Shown in pieces: positions 8,207-15,649 of a stretch of DNA of 20,344 nt (position 1 is the first letter of the stretch; the number at the start of each line of letters is the position of its first letter). Location of the stretch: positions 1-20,344 of IMG/VR virus record IMGVR_UViG_3300030099_000821. One strand, 5' to 3'. The notes beneath the pieces were generated by a model, which worked only from the letters and a program-made list of their open reading frames with translations, was not told the origin of the DNA and made no database searches. The translations under genes were made by a program, and so were the position numbers. The DNA comes from a virus.

Positions 8207-9753
8207 TATTGTCTCCTAAGTGTTGTCGGCTGTCTTCCCAGTATTCCCATAGCAAGTTCTCTAATACTTGCTCCTATTATTTTTCGAGGGTCTCTTAAAG
8301 TACTCCCCTGTTTTCCACCTGGCTCAAAAGTTTCATAAGGATTTCTCATATAAGTATAGTCTATATGCAATCCACCTCTTGAACCTATATTTACATTCTC
8401 AATTCTAGTTGAGTTTGCAAACCTACCAGTTCTATATTGTAGTGCTGGCGGTGTCATTTTACTTGCTACCATTTGTGGTAGTGCTTCATTAAGTATGTTT
8501 CTCAAAGCTATTGGGCTTTCTATTGTTCTTGATACACCTTTTTTATTTGAGTTTGGTCTACCTTTTCGTACTTTTTGCGTTTTAGCTTTAGTACTAGCAA
8601 CAACTGCGGTTTTAATTGCCTCATTTATATCAAAACCACCTTGACCCCTTTTCTTGCCTTTTGCTTTTTTTGCTTGTGCAAGTAGTTTTTTATTAACTTT
8701 TAATCTAAAGTCAGGTCTTGTTCCCTTTACCTTTAGAAGACTTTCAATAAGTTTTCCTTGTACTATTTTTGTTGCTTTAGTATTAAAACTATCGGAACCT
8801 TGTAAAGCTCCTCCTTCTTCTGCAACCTCATCTTTACTAGCCCCTAAAAACTTTATAAACTTGTCTGTTTCGTCTTTTGCAGCTCTTTTTATTCCGTCTG
8901 CATCTGCCCAGTTCATTTCTCTATTTAAACGAGCGTCTCCATATTCAACAGTAACAGAAATCTCTCTAGTTCCTGATGCTGAGGTAAAGTCTTGTATATC
9001 TTTTACCTTATACTTTTTCTTTATTGGATTAAATATCTGAGTTACAGCTTGGTCCATTAACCAACCATCTTCAGGATACTCTTCCCTAAAGTTTCTGTCA
9101 AAGTTTTTTACAGCGTCATCAAAACCAGCTCCTTCTCCTCCACCCTCTGCTAATACTTGTTTGGCAATCGTAGTTTGAAAGCCTCCTTTAGCAGAAGTGT
9201 CTCCATGAAGTCTTGCACCTGCATGAGGTGGAGACCTAAATCTTTCAGGAACCTGGCTACCTACCAAATCTAATCCTAGGTTTCTTCTCTTGCCCATTTC
9301 TGTCTTAATAACAGATATAGCTTCAAACCATAAATCTTGCATCGCCATGTTAGTCTTTGGTATCAAGTTACCTCGTGATGTAGCTACTTTTTCAGCGTAT
9401 TTACCTCGCATGAAAACTACTTGTACCATACCTCCGACACCTTTACTAACAAATATGCCACCACTTTTACCAGTAGAGCCATAGTATCTTCTAAAGGCTC
9501 TTTTAACATTGGGTATAGTATACACCTTGTTCCAAACACTAGTTTTTACTATATTAGCAATTGTAGTCTTACTAGCTGGTGGTAGTCCTGCGTCATGTCT
9601 AGCTTGTATAACTCTGTCGACTATCATATTTACTAAGTTCTTTTGTTTTATTAGGAACTTATGTTCATATGTAGCATCAGAATGAGCTCTAGCCATATCA
9701 ATGTTGGATTTCTCCATCATTCGTTTAAAAAAGTTTTCTACATCTTGAATCAT
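8206..9753 (-). CDS. Neck/tail-completion candidate, unusually long
   Basis: A 515-residue protein between the head-tail adaptor and the tail terminator, where head-closure or HK97 gp10-like tail-completion proteins (usually 100-200 residues) are found. The last 80 residues look like that family: YRTGRFANSTRIENV at about 439-453, then beta strands with HIDYTYMRNPYETFEPGG and a final helix with DPRKIIGASIRELAMGIL. The first 350 residues are not recognised: a helical N-terminus, a Gly-rich piece near 100-120, and a region near 160-280 with many charged residues. Residues about 355-405 are strongly basic (KKAKGKKRGQGG, KAKTQKVRKGRPNSNKK). It overlaps the upstream adaptor stop by four bases (ATGA). 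The extra N-terminal domain could be a fused head-completion protein or an internal/ejected protein; I cannot tell. Confidence 0.5.
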   Translation of the reverse strand: MIQDVENFFKRMMEKSNIDMARAHSDATYEHKFLIKQKNLVNMIVDRVIQARHDAGLPPASKTTIANIVKTSVWNKVYTIPNVKRAFRRYYGSTGKSGGIFVSKGVGGMVQVVFMRGKYAEKVATSRGNLIPKTNMAMQDLWFEAISVIKTEMGKRRNLGLDLVGSQVPERFRSPPHAGARLHGDTSAKGGFQTTIAKQVLAEGGGEGAGFDDAVKNFDRNFREEYPEDGWLMDQAVTQIFNPIKKKYKVKDIQDFTSASGTREISVTVEYGDARLNREMNWADADGIKRAAKDETDKFIKFLGASKDEVAEEGGALQGSDSFNTKATKIVQGKLIESLLKVKGTRPDFRLKVNKKLLAQAKKAKGKKRGQGGFDINEAIKTAVVASTKAKTQKVRKGRPNSNKKGVSRTIESPIALRNILNEALPQMVASKMTPPALQYRTGRFANSTRIENVNIGSRGGLHIDYTYMRNPYETFEPGGKQGSTLRDPRKIIGASIRELAMGILGRQPTTLRRQ

Positions 9754-10346
9754 ATAATTACTCTATGTAAATCAAGCACTCTTTTTATATGGTCAGGAAA
9801 GTCAGTACTATTTCTAACTCCTGCTGTACCCTGGTTTTGCAAAGTTGCTCCACCAAGAGTCTGCCTTTGCTTATGCTCATCTTTTACATAGTATGTAATT
9901 AAGTCAAATATTGCAAGTTGTAAATCTTTTGGACACTCTGCGTAGCCAGCTTTGTAAGTTACTCTTACTGCTCCCATGCCATGAGCCCAATGTTTCTTTC
10001 CACCGTTATCATTAGTTCTAATTATAGAATCTGCGGTAGAGTCAAAGTAATATTCATAATTACTAGTGAGTAGTTCTTTGTAGTCTTCTGAGTAAGAAGT
10101 CCTTTCTTCTACTTTGTTAATACTAACTACTGGACATTCACTTAAAATCACTGTCGTGGTATACTGATCATTTATATTGAATGTTTCAACTTTATTAGTA
10201 GAAAAGAAATCAATAAATGATGTCCCGCAATATCTTTTTACGAGTTCAGAAACTTGAGGAACTATAACATTTAGGCGGTCGTCATTTTTCTCGCCTCTCA
10301 TTCCCTCTGCGTCTTTATATTCATTTACTGTTACTAAGTCTGCCAT
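9750..10346 (-). CDS. Head-tail adaptor (gp6-like connector)
   Basis: A 198-residue protein directly after the capsid gene, the usual place for the HK97 gp6/gp15-like ring that docks under the portal. The N-terminal helical part (VTVNEYKDAEG, DDRLNVIVPQVSELVKRYCG at about 6-41) is typical of these adaptors, as is the later pattern AVRVTYKAGYAECPKDLQLAIFDLITYYVKDE (about 126-157), which matches the strand-helix pattern with the conserved YxAGY...P..L..A. No Shine-Dalgarno is visible before its ATG, which lies just 14 bp beyond the capsid-gene hairpin, so translation may depend on read-through RNA with an A/U-rich leader. Confidence 0.75.
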   Translation of the reverse strand: MADLVTVNEYKDAEGMRGEKNDDRLNVIVPQVSELVKRYCGTSFIDFFSTNKVETFNINDQYTTTVILSECPVVSINKVEERTSYSEDYKELLTSNYEYYFDSTADSIIRTNDNGGKKHWAHGMGAVRVTYKAGYAECPKDLQLAIFDLITYYVKDEHKQRQTLGGATLQNQGTAGVRNSTDFPDHIKRVLDLHRVII

Positions 10347-10360
10347 AATATTTTAAAAGT

Positions 10361-10386
10361 TGTAGTGGGAGCGAACTCCCACTACA
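10361..10386 (-). terminator. Strong UUCG hairpin after capsid gene
   Basis: On the transcribed strand TGTAGTGGGAG-TTCG-CTCCCACTACA is a perfect 11-bp stem with a UUCG loop, followed by ACTTTTAAAATATT. It starts 14 bp after the capsid stop. The short T run makes this a likely intrinsic terminator, perhaps leaky because no consensus promoter is seen before the following adaptor gene. It may also stabilise the 3' end of the abundant capsid mRNA. Confidence 0.8.
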
Positions 10387-10400
10387 TAGTATACTAACTA

Positions 10401-12446
10401 TTAGCTAGCTTTATACATATAACCCCACTTAGAAGTTGCACCATCGATTAGGTCTGTGAAACCTATTCTTTGAGAAGCCACTAGGACTCGTCTTTGGTTA
10501 GCTACTTCGTAGTCTGATTCGATTGTAACACCTCTTAATCTAGGCATTACGAAGTTCATTGGGTTAACAGCTATTGCTGCGAACTTACCAACTGCTGGTG
10601 TAGCGAATTCGTCACATAATAGTACTCTTGATCCGAATACCTGTCCGATTTCACCAGATAGCTTAGTTGCCATGTCGCCAACTAGGTTAGCATCTTGGAA
10701 CTCAGCATCTTCTAGCAATTCAAAGTAAGATCTTTGTGATACGATATAAACCACATCTGCTGGGTTAATACCATATTTACCCATGTTCTTTCTCATTGAA
10801 AGTAATTCAGCAGCTGTCAAAGTATCAGATGCGAAAGCAGTTGTACTTTGTGTGAAGTCTGAATCATTTCTTGCTAGGTGTAATAAACCTTCGAAAGAAG
10901 CACCTGAGGTACCGAAAGCACCATCAGCATCATCACCAGCTAAGATAGCATTTTCTATTGCTCTTGCATGAGATCTAACGATAGATTCTCTGATAAGCGG
11001 TAGAATTGGCATGATTGCATCTTCTTCAGTTTCATTACCTAAGTATGATTGTGAAATAAGTTTTTTGGTTGAAAGAGTTCTTTCAGTTAAATCAACCCCA
11101 CCAAATGGCGAACCATAGGTGTCTCCTCTTTCAGCTAAGTTACCATGTGGTGAAGAACCACTTGCTGTTTGCCCTGAAGCAAACTCAGCGTAACCTGCAT
11201 CTGGAAGGATTGGGATAATCATGTTTGCTGAAGTCATTGGAATTTCTCTGAATAGAGGAGCCAAGACTAGCTCGTTTTGAATATCTCTTTCGACGTTTGT
11301 TGAAACGATTTGCTCGAAGTCAGCAGAAGATACTTGAACACCTGAATGTTCGTTCACTTTTTGCATAACGCCTTTTGCATAATCTGTTTCGTAACCTTTA
11401 CCAGTAGCAAGACCTAGAATCTTAGCATCAAGAATGTCTCCTTGAAATGCTTCTTTCCAGTCTTTGTTGCCTCTGTCTGCAAAGATTCTTTTGGATTCTC
11501 TGATTGACATAATTTCTTCAGATTTTTCTGCTAATTCTTTTTCAAGAGATTTAACAACTGTTTCTAAATCTTCATGCTTCTCATTGACACGTTTTTCAAC
11601 GTCTTCCATAAGTTTCTCAGCACCTGACAACCCACTTGCAACGATTTTCTTTTGTTTTTCCATTTCAGCTTGCTCTTCAGCTTGCTTAGCTTCTGCTTCT
11701 GCTTGTGCCTTTTCGTCGGCTTCAGCTTGTGCTTTTGCTTCAGCAGCTTTTTGCTCAGCTTGTTTCATTGCGATGGAAGCGGCAGTTTTTTCCGCAACTT
11801 CTTTAGCGAATGTTTCCAAGTCGAACTCAGGGCTTGCTTCAGGAGTTTTTACATCTTCTGACATTTTCGTCTCCGTTTTGTCGGCTATTGCCTCGCTTGA
11901 CTGCTCAATCTTAGCGTCTGCTCCAATTGAGTTAGTCTGAATAAAGTCTTGTTTAAACTTGTTGTACTCTTCCATATTGTCAAATGACTTCGCAATAGAG
12001 AAGACAGCGTTTTGGTTACAGGGAACCGAAACTACTGACACTTCGAACAGTTCAGCGTCCTTTATCTTATATCCGTCGGTTTCGGTCATATATTCAGCGT
12101 CCTTGACCTTGAAACCGACACTAAAGGCTCCAAGAACGCCGTCTTTAATAAGATCTTTTATTTCGTTGGCGGATTTAGAAATACGGGCTGTAATATCTAA
12201 ACCGTTTTCACCAACACTAAGTTCTTTTGCACGACCAATAGGTCTGTCATAGTTGTGATTAAACAATATAACTGGATTATTTTTAAAATTTTCTAATCCA
12301 CCTTTTGTCCATGCATCATGTTCAATTATATCGCCAGCTCTGTCGACAGCATTTGTACTAGCACTTCCTTTGATGTCTAGTCCACCGTCGTCGTCTTCGC
12401 CAAGCATTTTGAACGAGTTTGTCCAATGAAATATTTTCTCAGACAT
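10401..12446 (-). CDS. Prohead protease-scaffold-major capsid fusion protein
   Basis: One 681-residue polypeptide with three parts. Residues about 20-155 are an HK97-type prohead protease (S78/U35): IKGSASTNAVDRAGDIIEHD (25-44), NPVILFNHNYDRPIGRAKEL with likely catalytic His64, GAFSVGFKV with likely nucleophile Ser109, and ELFEVSVVSVPCNQNA (132-147). Residues about 205-320 are Ala/Glu/Lys-rich coiled coil, the place of the HK97 delta/scaffold domain. Residues about 325-681 are the HK97-fold capsid: DFEQIVSTNVERDIQNELVL, REIPMTSANMIIPI, a long E-loop region (about 416-465), ENAILAGDDADGAFGTSG and a C-terminal P/A domain. The ribosome site is excellent (AGGAGG, 7 bases upstream). In HK97 protease and capsid are separate genes; here self-cleavage must release mature capsid. 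An internal start at codon 195 may supply protease-free capsid. A strong hairpin follows the gene. Confidence 0.93.
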   Translation of the reverse strand: MSEKIFHWTNSFKMLGEDDDGGLDIKGSASTNAVDRAGDIIEHDAWTKGGLENFKNNPVILFNHNYDRPIGRAKELSVGENGLDITARISKSANEIKDLIKDGVLGAFSVGFKVKDAEYMTETDGYKIKDAELFEVSVVSVPCNQNAVFSIAKSFDNMEEYNKFKQDFIQTNSIGADAKIEQSSEAIADKTETKMSEDVKTPEASPEFDLETFAKEVAEKTAASIAMKQAEQKAAEAKAQAEADEKAQAEAEAKQAEEQAEMEKQKKIVASGLSGAEKLMEDVEKRVNEKHEDLETVVKSLEKELAEKSEEIMSIRESKRIFADRGNKDWKEAFQGDILDAKILGLATGKGYETDYAKGVMQKVNEHSGVQVSSADFEQIVSTNVERDIQNELVLAPLFREIPMTSANMIIPILPDAGYAEFASGQTASGSSPHGNLAERGDTYGSPFGGVDLTERTLSTKKLISQSYLGNETEEDAIMPILPLIRESIVRSHARAIENAILAGDDADGAFGTSGASFEGLLHLARNDSDFTQSTTAFASDTLTAAELLSMRKNMGKYGINPADVVYIVSQRSYFELLEDAEFQDANLVGDMATKLSGEIGQVFGSRVLLCDEFATPAVGKFAAIAVNPMNFVMPRLRGVTIESDYEVANQRRVLVASQRIGFTDLIDGATSKWGYMYKAS
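11862..11874 (-). promoter_or_regulatory. Internal ribosome site and ATG inside protease-capsid gene
   Basis: GGAG (11874-11871), six bases of spacer, then in-frame ATG (11864-11862) = Met195 of the fusion. It lies between the protease and coiled-coil domains; initiation here would give a 487-residue scaffold-capsid product (10401-11864) lacking the protease. The arrangement is like nested scaffold genes (lambda C/Nu3). Spacing and sequence are as good as at many real starts in this window; use in vivo is inferred. Confidence 0.55.
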
Positions 12447-12448
12447 AG

Positions 12449-12700
12449 TTATTCCTCCTTAACTTCTGCCTCAACCTTTTTAGCAGCTTTAGGTTTTGGT
12501 GCAGGAGCTACTTCGACTTCCACAGGAAATCTATGTAGTGCAGCGGCAACAACTCTATTCCAAGAGCCAAACTTTCTCCTTAAAAGATAGTCCCTTACAG
12601 GAGCTTTCTCGTCCGCTTTATAATCTGATAGGCTTACGTAGTCTACATTCTTTGCTGCCATGTATTCTGATAAAGCCTTTAGCATCATGTTTTTTGTCAT
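12449..12700 (-). CDS. Small protein with HNH-associated-repeat-like motif
   Basis: An 83-residue protein between portal and protease-capsid. Residues about 6-55 resemble a single copy of the repeat found beside homing endonuclease domains: a helix (MLKALSEYMAAKNVD), SLSDYKADEKAPVRDYLL and the signature RRKFGSWNRVVAAAL (41-55), compared with the remembered family pattern ..RFGSWNEALRAAGL. That repeat is thought to be a small helical DNA-binding module. The C-terminal third is low complexity Pro/Ala/Lys/Glu (APAPKPKAAKKVEAEVKEE). The start overlaps the portal stop (ATGA). Its function in head assembly is unknown; it might be a DNA-binding helper for packaging, or a remnant of an HNH element. 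Confidence 0.6.
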   Translation of the reverse strand: MTKNMMLKALSEYMAAKNVDYVSLSDYKADEKAPVRDYLLRRKFGSWNRVVAAALHRFPVEVEVAPAPKPKAAKKVEAEVKEE

Positions 12701-13920
12701 AATTCTTCCTCTGCGGGTGGGGTTTCTTGCGGTCTGCCACCTTCCTCTGGATTTGCGGCTGAACCTGCGATATTTGCAGGAACTCGCGGTTGATCAAATC
12801 CGTCAATCTTCTCAAATCTCAACGCCTCCCTTGCCTCATTCGGTGTTAATATTCCCGTATTTACAAGTGTGGCGTAATAAGAAGCCTGATCTTTTAGTTC
12901 GGGCTGAAGTGCAGGCACATTGCTTACATCTTCATTCAGTTTAAAACCGAAGAACCTCTCGAAAGCATACGCTATCTTTCTTGTGATAGGTAGTATGGTT
13001 TCTAAATAATATAGTCGATGATTTGGGCGAATATTCGCATTGTTACCACCGTCCAATATAATGGGTGGTATACCCATTGCTTCTAGGATTATTCTTTCAT
13101 TTGACTTTATTGCCTCTTGAAAGTCTAACTCTTTGAAGCTTACTTCCGTTAAGTTTTCTACTTCAAGTCCGCCATCTAAGAAAAGAGGACGTCTACCACC
13201 AGATTGTGGGTTGTAACGGGCAACCCATGCTTGTAACATTCTTTCTTTAATTTTCTCAGAAAGAGTGTTTGGTGATTTAAGTACTAAGCCTGGTACGGCT
13301 CCGTTCTTGAAGAAGTTATCTTGAAAACGCCTCATACTTAACAATAGTTGCATTGTTCTGAACGCGGGTTTTAATCTAGGAACTCCACGATAAATGGAAT
13401 TAAATGAATTTTCTTTTATGTGAATAATCTCACTAGGAGAATATTCTATGCTGTGGTCATATGTGAACTTTTCTATGTAAGTTCTTTCATTACTTTCGAT
13501 TGTAACTCTGTCTGCTGGTAGATGGTACAAGTGAGCACCATCAAAGTAAACAAAAATGTTACCATCAAGCATTAAATCTGTTACTAAATTTCTTTTGAAA
13601 GTATTTATATCTTGAAAAGGATTTGGTTCTCTATTCAGTAATAAATCTACTTTCGATTTTCTAACATTTTTAAAAATGCTAGTTTGTCCTTTTAAGGTTT
13701 CGCCTACATCAAAAGGTATATCCGATGAGTCGTCCACTATCATGTTGACTGCTCGGTTTACAACTTCTAATTGTTCATAGGCGTGCCTGTAATTCGTGAT
13801 TACTTCACGGGAACTTATTGTTCCACCTTCGTCACCCGCAATAAGATATTGAGAAGGATTTAGTTTTTCCTCCTCATCTATATTAGGTTGTCGACCTATA
13901 AATCTGTCATACCATGCCAT
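12697..13920 (-). CDS. Portal protein (HK97 family)
   Basis: A 407-residue portal, the dodecameric ring at the capsid vertex through which DNA is packaged and to which the adaptor binds. Family marks: N-terminal MAWYDRFIGR, then YRHAYEQLEVVNRAVNMIVD (45-64), YSPSEIIHIKENSFNSIYRG (about 155-174), MLQAWVARYNPQSGGRRPLF, LDFQEAIKSNERIILEAMGI then PPIILDGGNNANIRPNHRLY (the conserved helix-loop before the crown), and ERFFGFKLN. Near the C-terminus, LTPNEAREALRFEKIDG is the usual portal LT.NE.R...GL-like motif. Length is close to the HK97 portal (419). It overlaps the HNH gene by 14 bases at its 5' end and the next gene by four bases at its 3' end. Confidence 0.95.
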   Translation of the reverse strand: MAWYDRFIGRQPNIDEEEKLNPSQYLIAGDEGGTISSREVITNYRHAYEQLEVVNRAVNMIVDDSSDIPFDVGETLKGQTSIFKNVRKSKVDLLLNREPNPFQDINTFKRNLVTDLMLDGNIFVYFDGAHLYHLPADRVTIESNERTYIEKFTYDHSIEYSPSEIIHIKENSFNSIYRGVPRLKPAFRTMQLLLSMRRFQDNFFKNGAVPGLVLKSPNTLSEKIKERMLQAWVARYNPQSGGRRPLFLDGGLEVENLTEVSFKELDFQEAIKSNERIILEAMGIPPIILDGGNNANIRPNHRLYYLETILPITRKIAYAFERFFGFKLNEDVSNVPALQPELKDQASYYATLVNTGILTPNEAREALRFEKIDGFDQPRVPANIAGSAANPEEGGRPQETPPAEEEL

Positions 13921-14278
13921 GTTTTTCTCTCTGTATGCCCACCCATCTCGCTTGTTTTCTTGCTGTTACGACTTTGGGTCTTTTGCCATAGATTGAGTGC
14001 AGTTGTAGATGATGTTCATGACACAAGGTAACAGCCTCGTCGTATAATTCTTTGCTATGCTCTTCGATAAACTTTTCTCGTAGATTGAGTATATCTGCTT
14101 CTTCTGTTATTATCAACTTATTCTTTCTCAACCAAATATCTAGCAACTCTGTTAGACCGTTGAAATGATGAAAGTCCAGGTTTTCTTGACTACCGCAAAT
14201 ATAACATTCAGTATCTTTCTTATATTGAGACTTAGCTTTGTCCCTGACATACTTTACTAAATCTCTCTTAAGAGGCAT
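13907..14278 (-). CDS. HNH endonuclease next to terminase
   Basis: A 123-residue HNH-type nuclease. Zinc-binding and catalytic pattern: CYIC at about 25-28, LDFHHFNG (34-41, the first His pair of the beta-beta-alpha-metal fold), and LCHEHHLQLHSIYG near 84-97 with Cys-x-x-His. The N-terminus is basic (MPLKRDLVKYVRDKAK). HNH proteins beside terminase and portal are known in many phages to work with the large terminase in DNA cleavage/packaging, a likely role here; a free-standing homing endonuclease is the alternative. It lies 72 bp after terminase with its own consensus promoter in that gap, and overlaps portal by 14 bases. A leader of only about 13 bases and a weak GGA ribosome site precede the start. 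Confidence 0.87.
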   Translation of the reverse strand: MPLKRDLVKYVRDKAKSQYKKDTECYICGSQENLDFHHFNGLTELLDIWLRKNKLIITEEADILNLREKFIEEHSKELYDEAVTLCHEHHLQLHSIYGKRPKVVTARKQARWVGIQREKHGMV

Positions 14279-14297
14279 AACTTATTCCATTCTTTTT

Positions 14298-14326
14298 ATT
14301 ATACATAACTTTGGGTTCAATGTCAA
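14298..14326 (-). promoter_or_regulatory. Sigma70-type promoter P2 (before HNH-portal-capsid)
   Basis: TTGACA (14326-14321), 17-bp spacer, TATAAT (14303-14298): both hexamers match the sigma70 consensus exactly. It sits in the 72-bp gap between terminase stop and HNH start. Expected transcription start is near 14291, giving a short leader. The -35 lies within an 18-bp block shared with promoter P1. Confidence 0.87.
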
Positions 14327-14337
14327 GAACTATTTTT
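14320..14337 (-). repeat. 18-bp promoter repeat, copy 2
   Basis: AAAAATAGTTCTTGACAT on the transcribed strand, identical to 19125-19142. It covers the -35 hexamer and eleven A/T-rich bases upstream. Beyond it the two spacers differ, so the shared part is upstream and -35 only. It could be an UP element or a binding site for a phage regulator. Confidence 0.85.
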
Positions 14338-14350
14338 GGTACGGTGGTCA

Positions 14351-15649
14351 TTAGAACGTTGTCGCCGTGGTCTCGAACGAATACAACGCATATCGTAGTG
14401 CGTCTGCCATATGTGATGCATAGTTATGCACTGGTTTCTCTTTCAATAAATTGGGGTTTGGATCCCACTGGTATTGGTCAAGTGAGAGTAGTGATTCTTT
14501 ACACCTTTGATCAACTATAAGTTTATCATTATCACAGATCGCTGCTACATGACCAATGCCATCTAGAACTGATTTCTTTGCGTTGATAGTAGTAATATCA
14601 TAGTTTTGTGCAAAGTCGAACCTCGTTTGTTGTGCAGCAGAATCAATATAAATATAATCAATAGCCCATTTATTGATTAAATCTCTAATTTTTTCTGCGT
14701 GTTGTTCAGTTGTTCTTTCTGCATCTAAGTACTCATCTAGTAAGTAGTATTTATCTGCGTCCCAATCATAACCTATAACACAGAAAGCTGTAGGGTCTTT
14801 ATAACCCACGTCCATTCCTGCGAATATATCCATTTTACTAGTATCTAATTCGACTAAATCAGAAACACATTCTTCATGCTTAAAGCCCCATACCTGGCCT
14901 TCGTAAGTATTGAAGTCTGCCATATACTCTTGATTAAATTCAGCTTCAGACATGGTCTTTCTAGCTTCTTGTATATCTTCTTCAGATATTCTAGGATTCT
15001 CATGATAGGTAGCTTTTACACTTGCCCACTCTGGGAACTGGTCTGAATATCCTCTTTGAAAAAACTCTGCAAACCAATTATTTCTACCACGCGGTGTAGA
15101 AATAAATAATGCTTTTGAGTTGTCTTTATCTAGTGTAGGTCGTAGTGCAACATTAAACGCATCACGTCCGTCGACAAGTGCCGCTTCATCAAAAATGATG
15201 AGGTCATAGGAGCGACCAACGACTGAATCCACTTGATTAACCGAGCCCATACGTATTGTAGAATGGTTCGAAAGTTCAATAACTTTATCTTTTGCATTAT
15301 CTCTAAGTACCTCCAAATCAAAATGTTTAATTAGACTTCTTTGTAAATCAAAAGAAATCTGGGAAAGTGAGTAGTTAGGTGACATAAGTAAAACATTGCT
15401 ATTCGGAACAAGACACACGAGTTGTCCTATCACGTTTGCAATATATGTTTTACCTTGTCTACGAGAAACTGCGGCAGTAACAAAACGATACTTCGGATTG
15501 TTCATGCAGTTTATAATTGAATTTTGAGTTGTGTTAGGTTCGATACCTAATAACTCCATGTATGAATTTATAGGAAGCTTGATGAATCTATCTTCATCAA
15601 AGGTCATGAGAAACTTGCTTTCTACATCAGTTCTACTGGTTTCTAGCAT
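14351..15649 (-). CDS. terL: Terminase large subunit (packaging ATPase-nuclease)
   Basis: A 432-residue large terminase with both domains. ATPase: the deviant Walker A SRRQGKT (62-68) typical of terminases, Walker B LIIFDEAA (150-157, Asp154/Glu155), and the coupling motif STPRGRNNWF (184-193). Nuclease (RNase H fold): GMDVGYKDP with Asp280, YIYIDSAAQQ with Asp336, and HMADALRYALYSF with Asp416, the three metal-binding acidic residues. It pumps DNA into the prohead through the portal and cuts concatemers. The ATG shares a base with the stop of the 74-residue gene upstream (TAATG). No standard small terminase is recognised next to it. The stop TAA is followed after 13 bp by the repeat and promoter P2. 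Confidence 0.96.
   Translation of the reverse strand: MLETSRTDVESKFLMTFDEDRFIKLPINSYMELLGIEPNTTQNSIINCMNNPKYRFVTAAVSRRQGKTYIANVIGQLVCLVPNSNVLLMSPNYSLSQISFDLQRSLIKHFDLEVLRDNAKDKVIELSNHSTIRMGSVNQVDSVVGRSYDLIIFDEAALVDGRDAFNVALRPTLDKDNSKALFISTPRGRNNWFAEFFQRGYSDQFPEWASVKATYHENPRISEEDIQEARKTMSEAEFNQEYMADFNTYEGQVWGFKHEECVSDLVELDTSKMDIFAGMDVGYKDPTAFCVIGYDWDADKYYLLDEYLDAERTTEQHAEKIRDLINKWAIDYIYIDSAAQQTRFDFAQNYDITTINAKKSVLDGIGHVAAICDNDKLIVDQRCKESLLSLDQYQWDPNPNLLKEKPVHNYASHMADALRYALYSFETTATTF

Noticed and set aside
11464-11940. Plus-strand open frame of 158 codons opposite the capsid fusion
   Set aside because: It is the antisense image of the Ala/Glu/Lys coiled coil (giving Ser/Ala/Phe/Cys repeats); not a gene.
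12618-12815. Minus-strand frame across the portal end and 83-residue gene
   Set aside because: Out of frame with both well-supported genes and no start signal.
15130-15321. Second minus-strand frame inside terminase
   Set aside because: Out of frame within the terL ATPase domain, no ribosome site; shadow frame.
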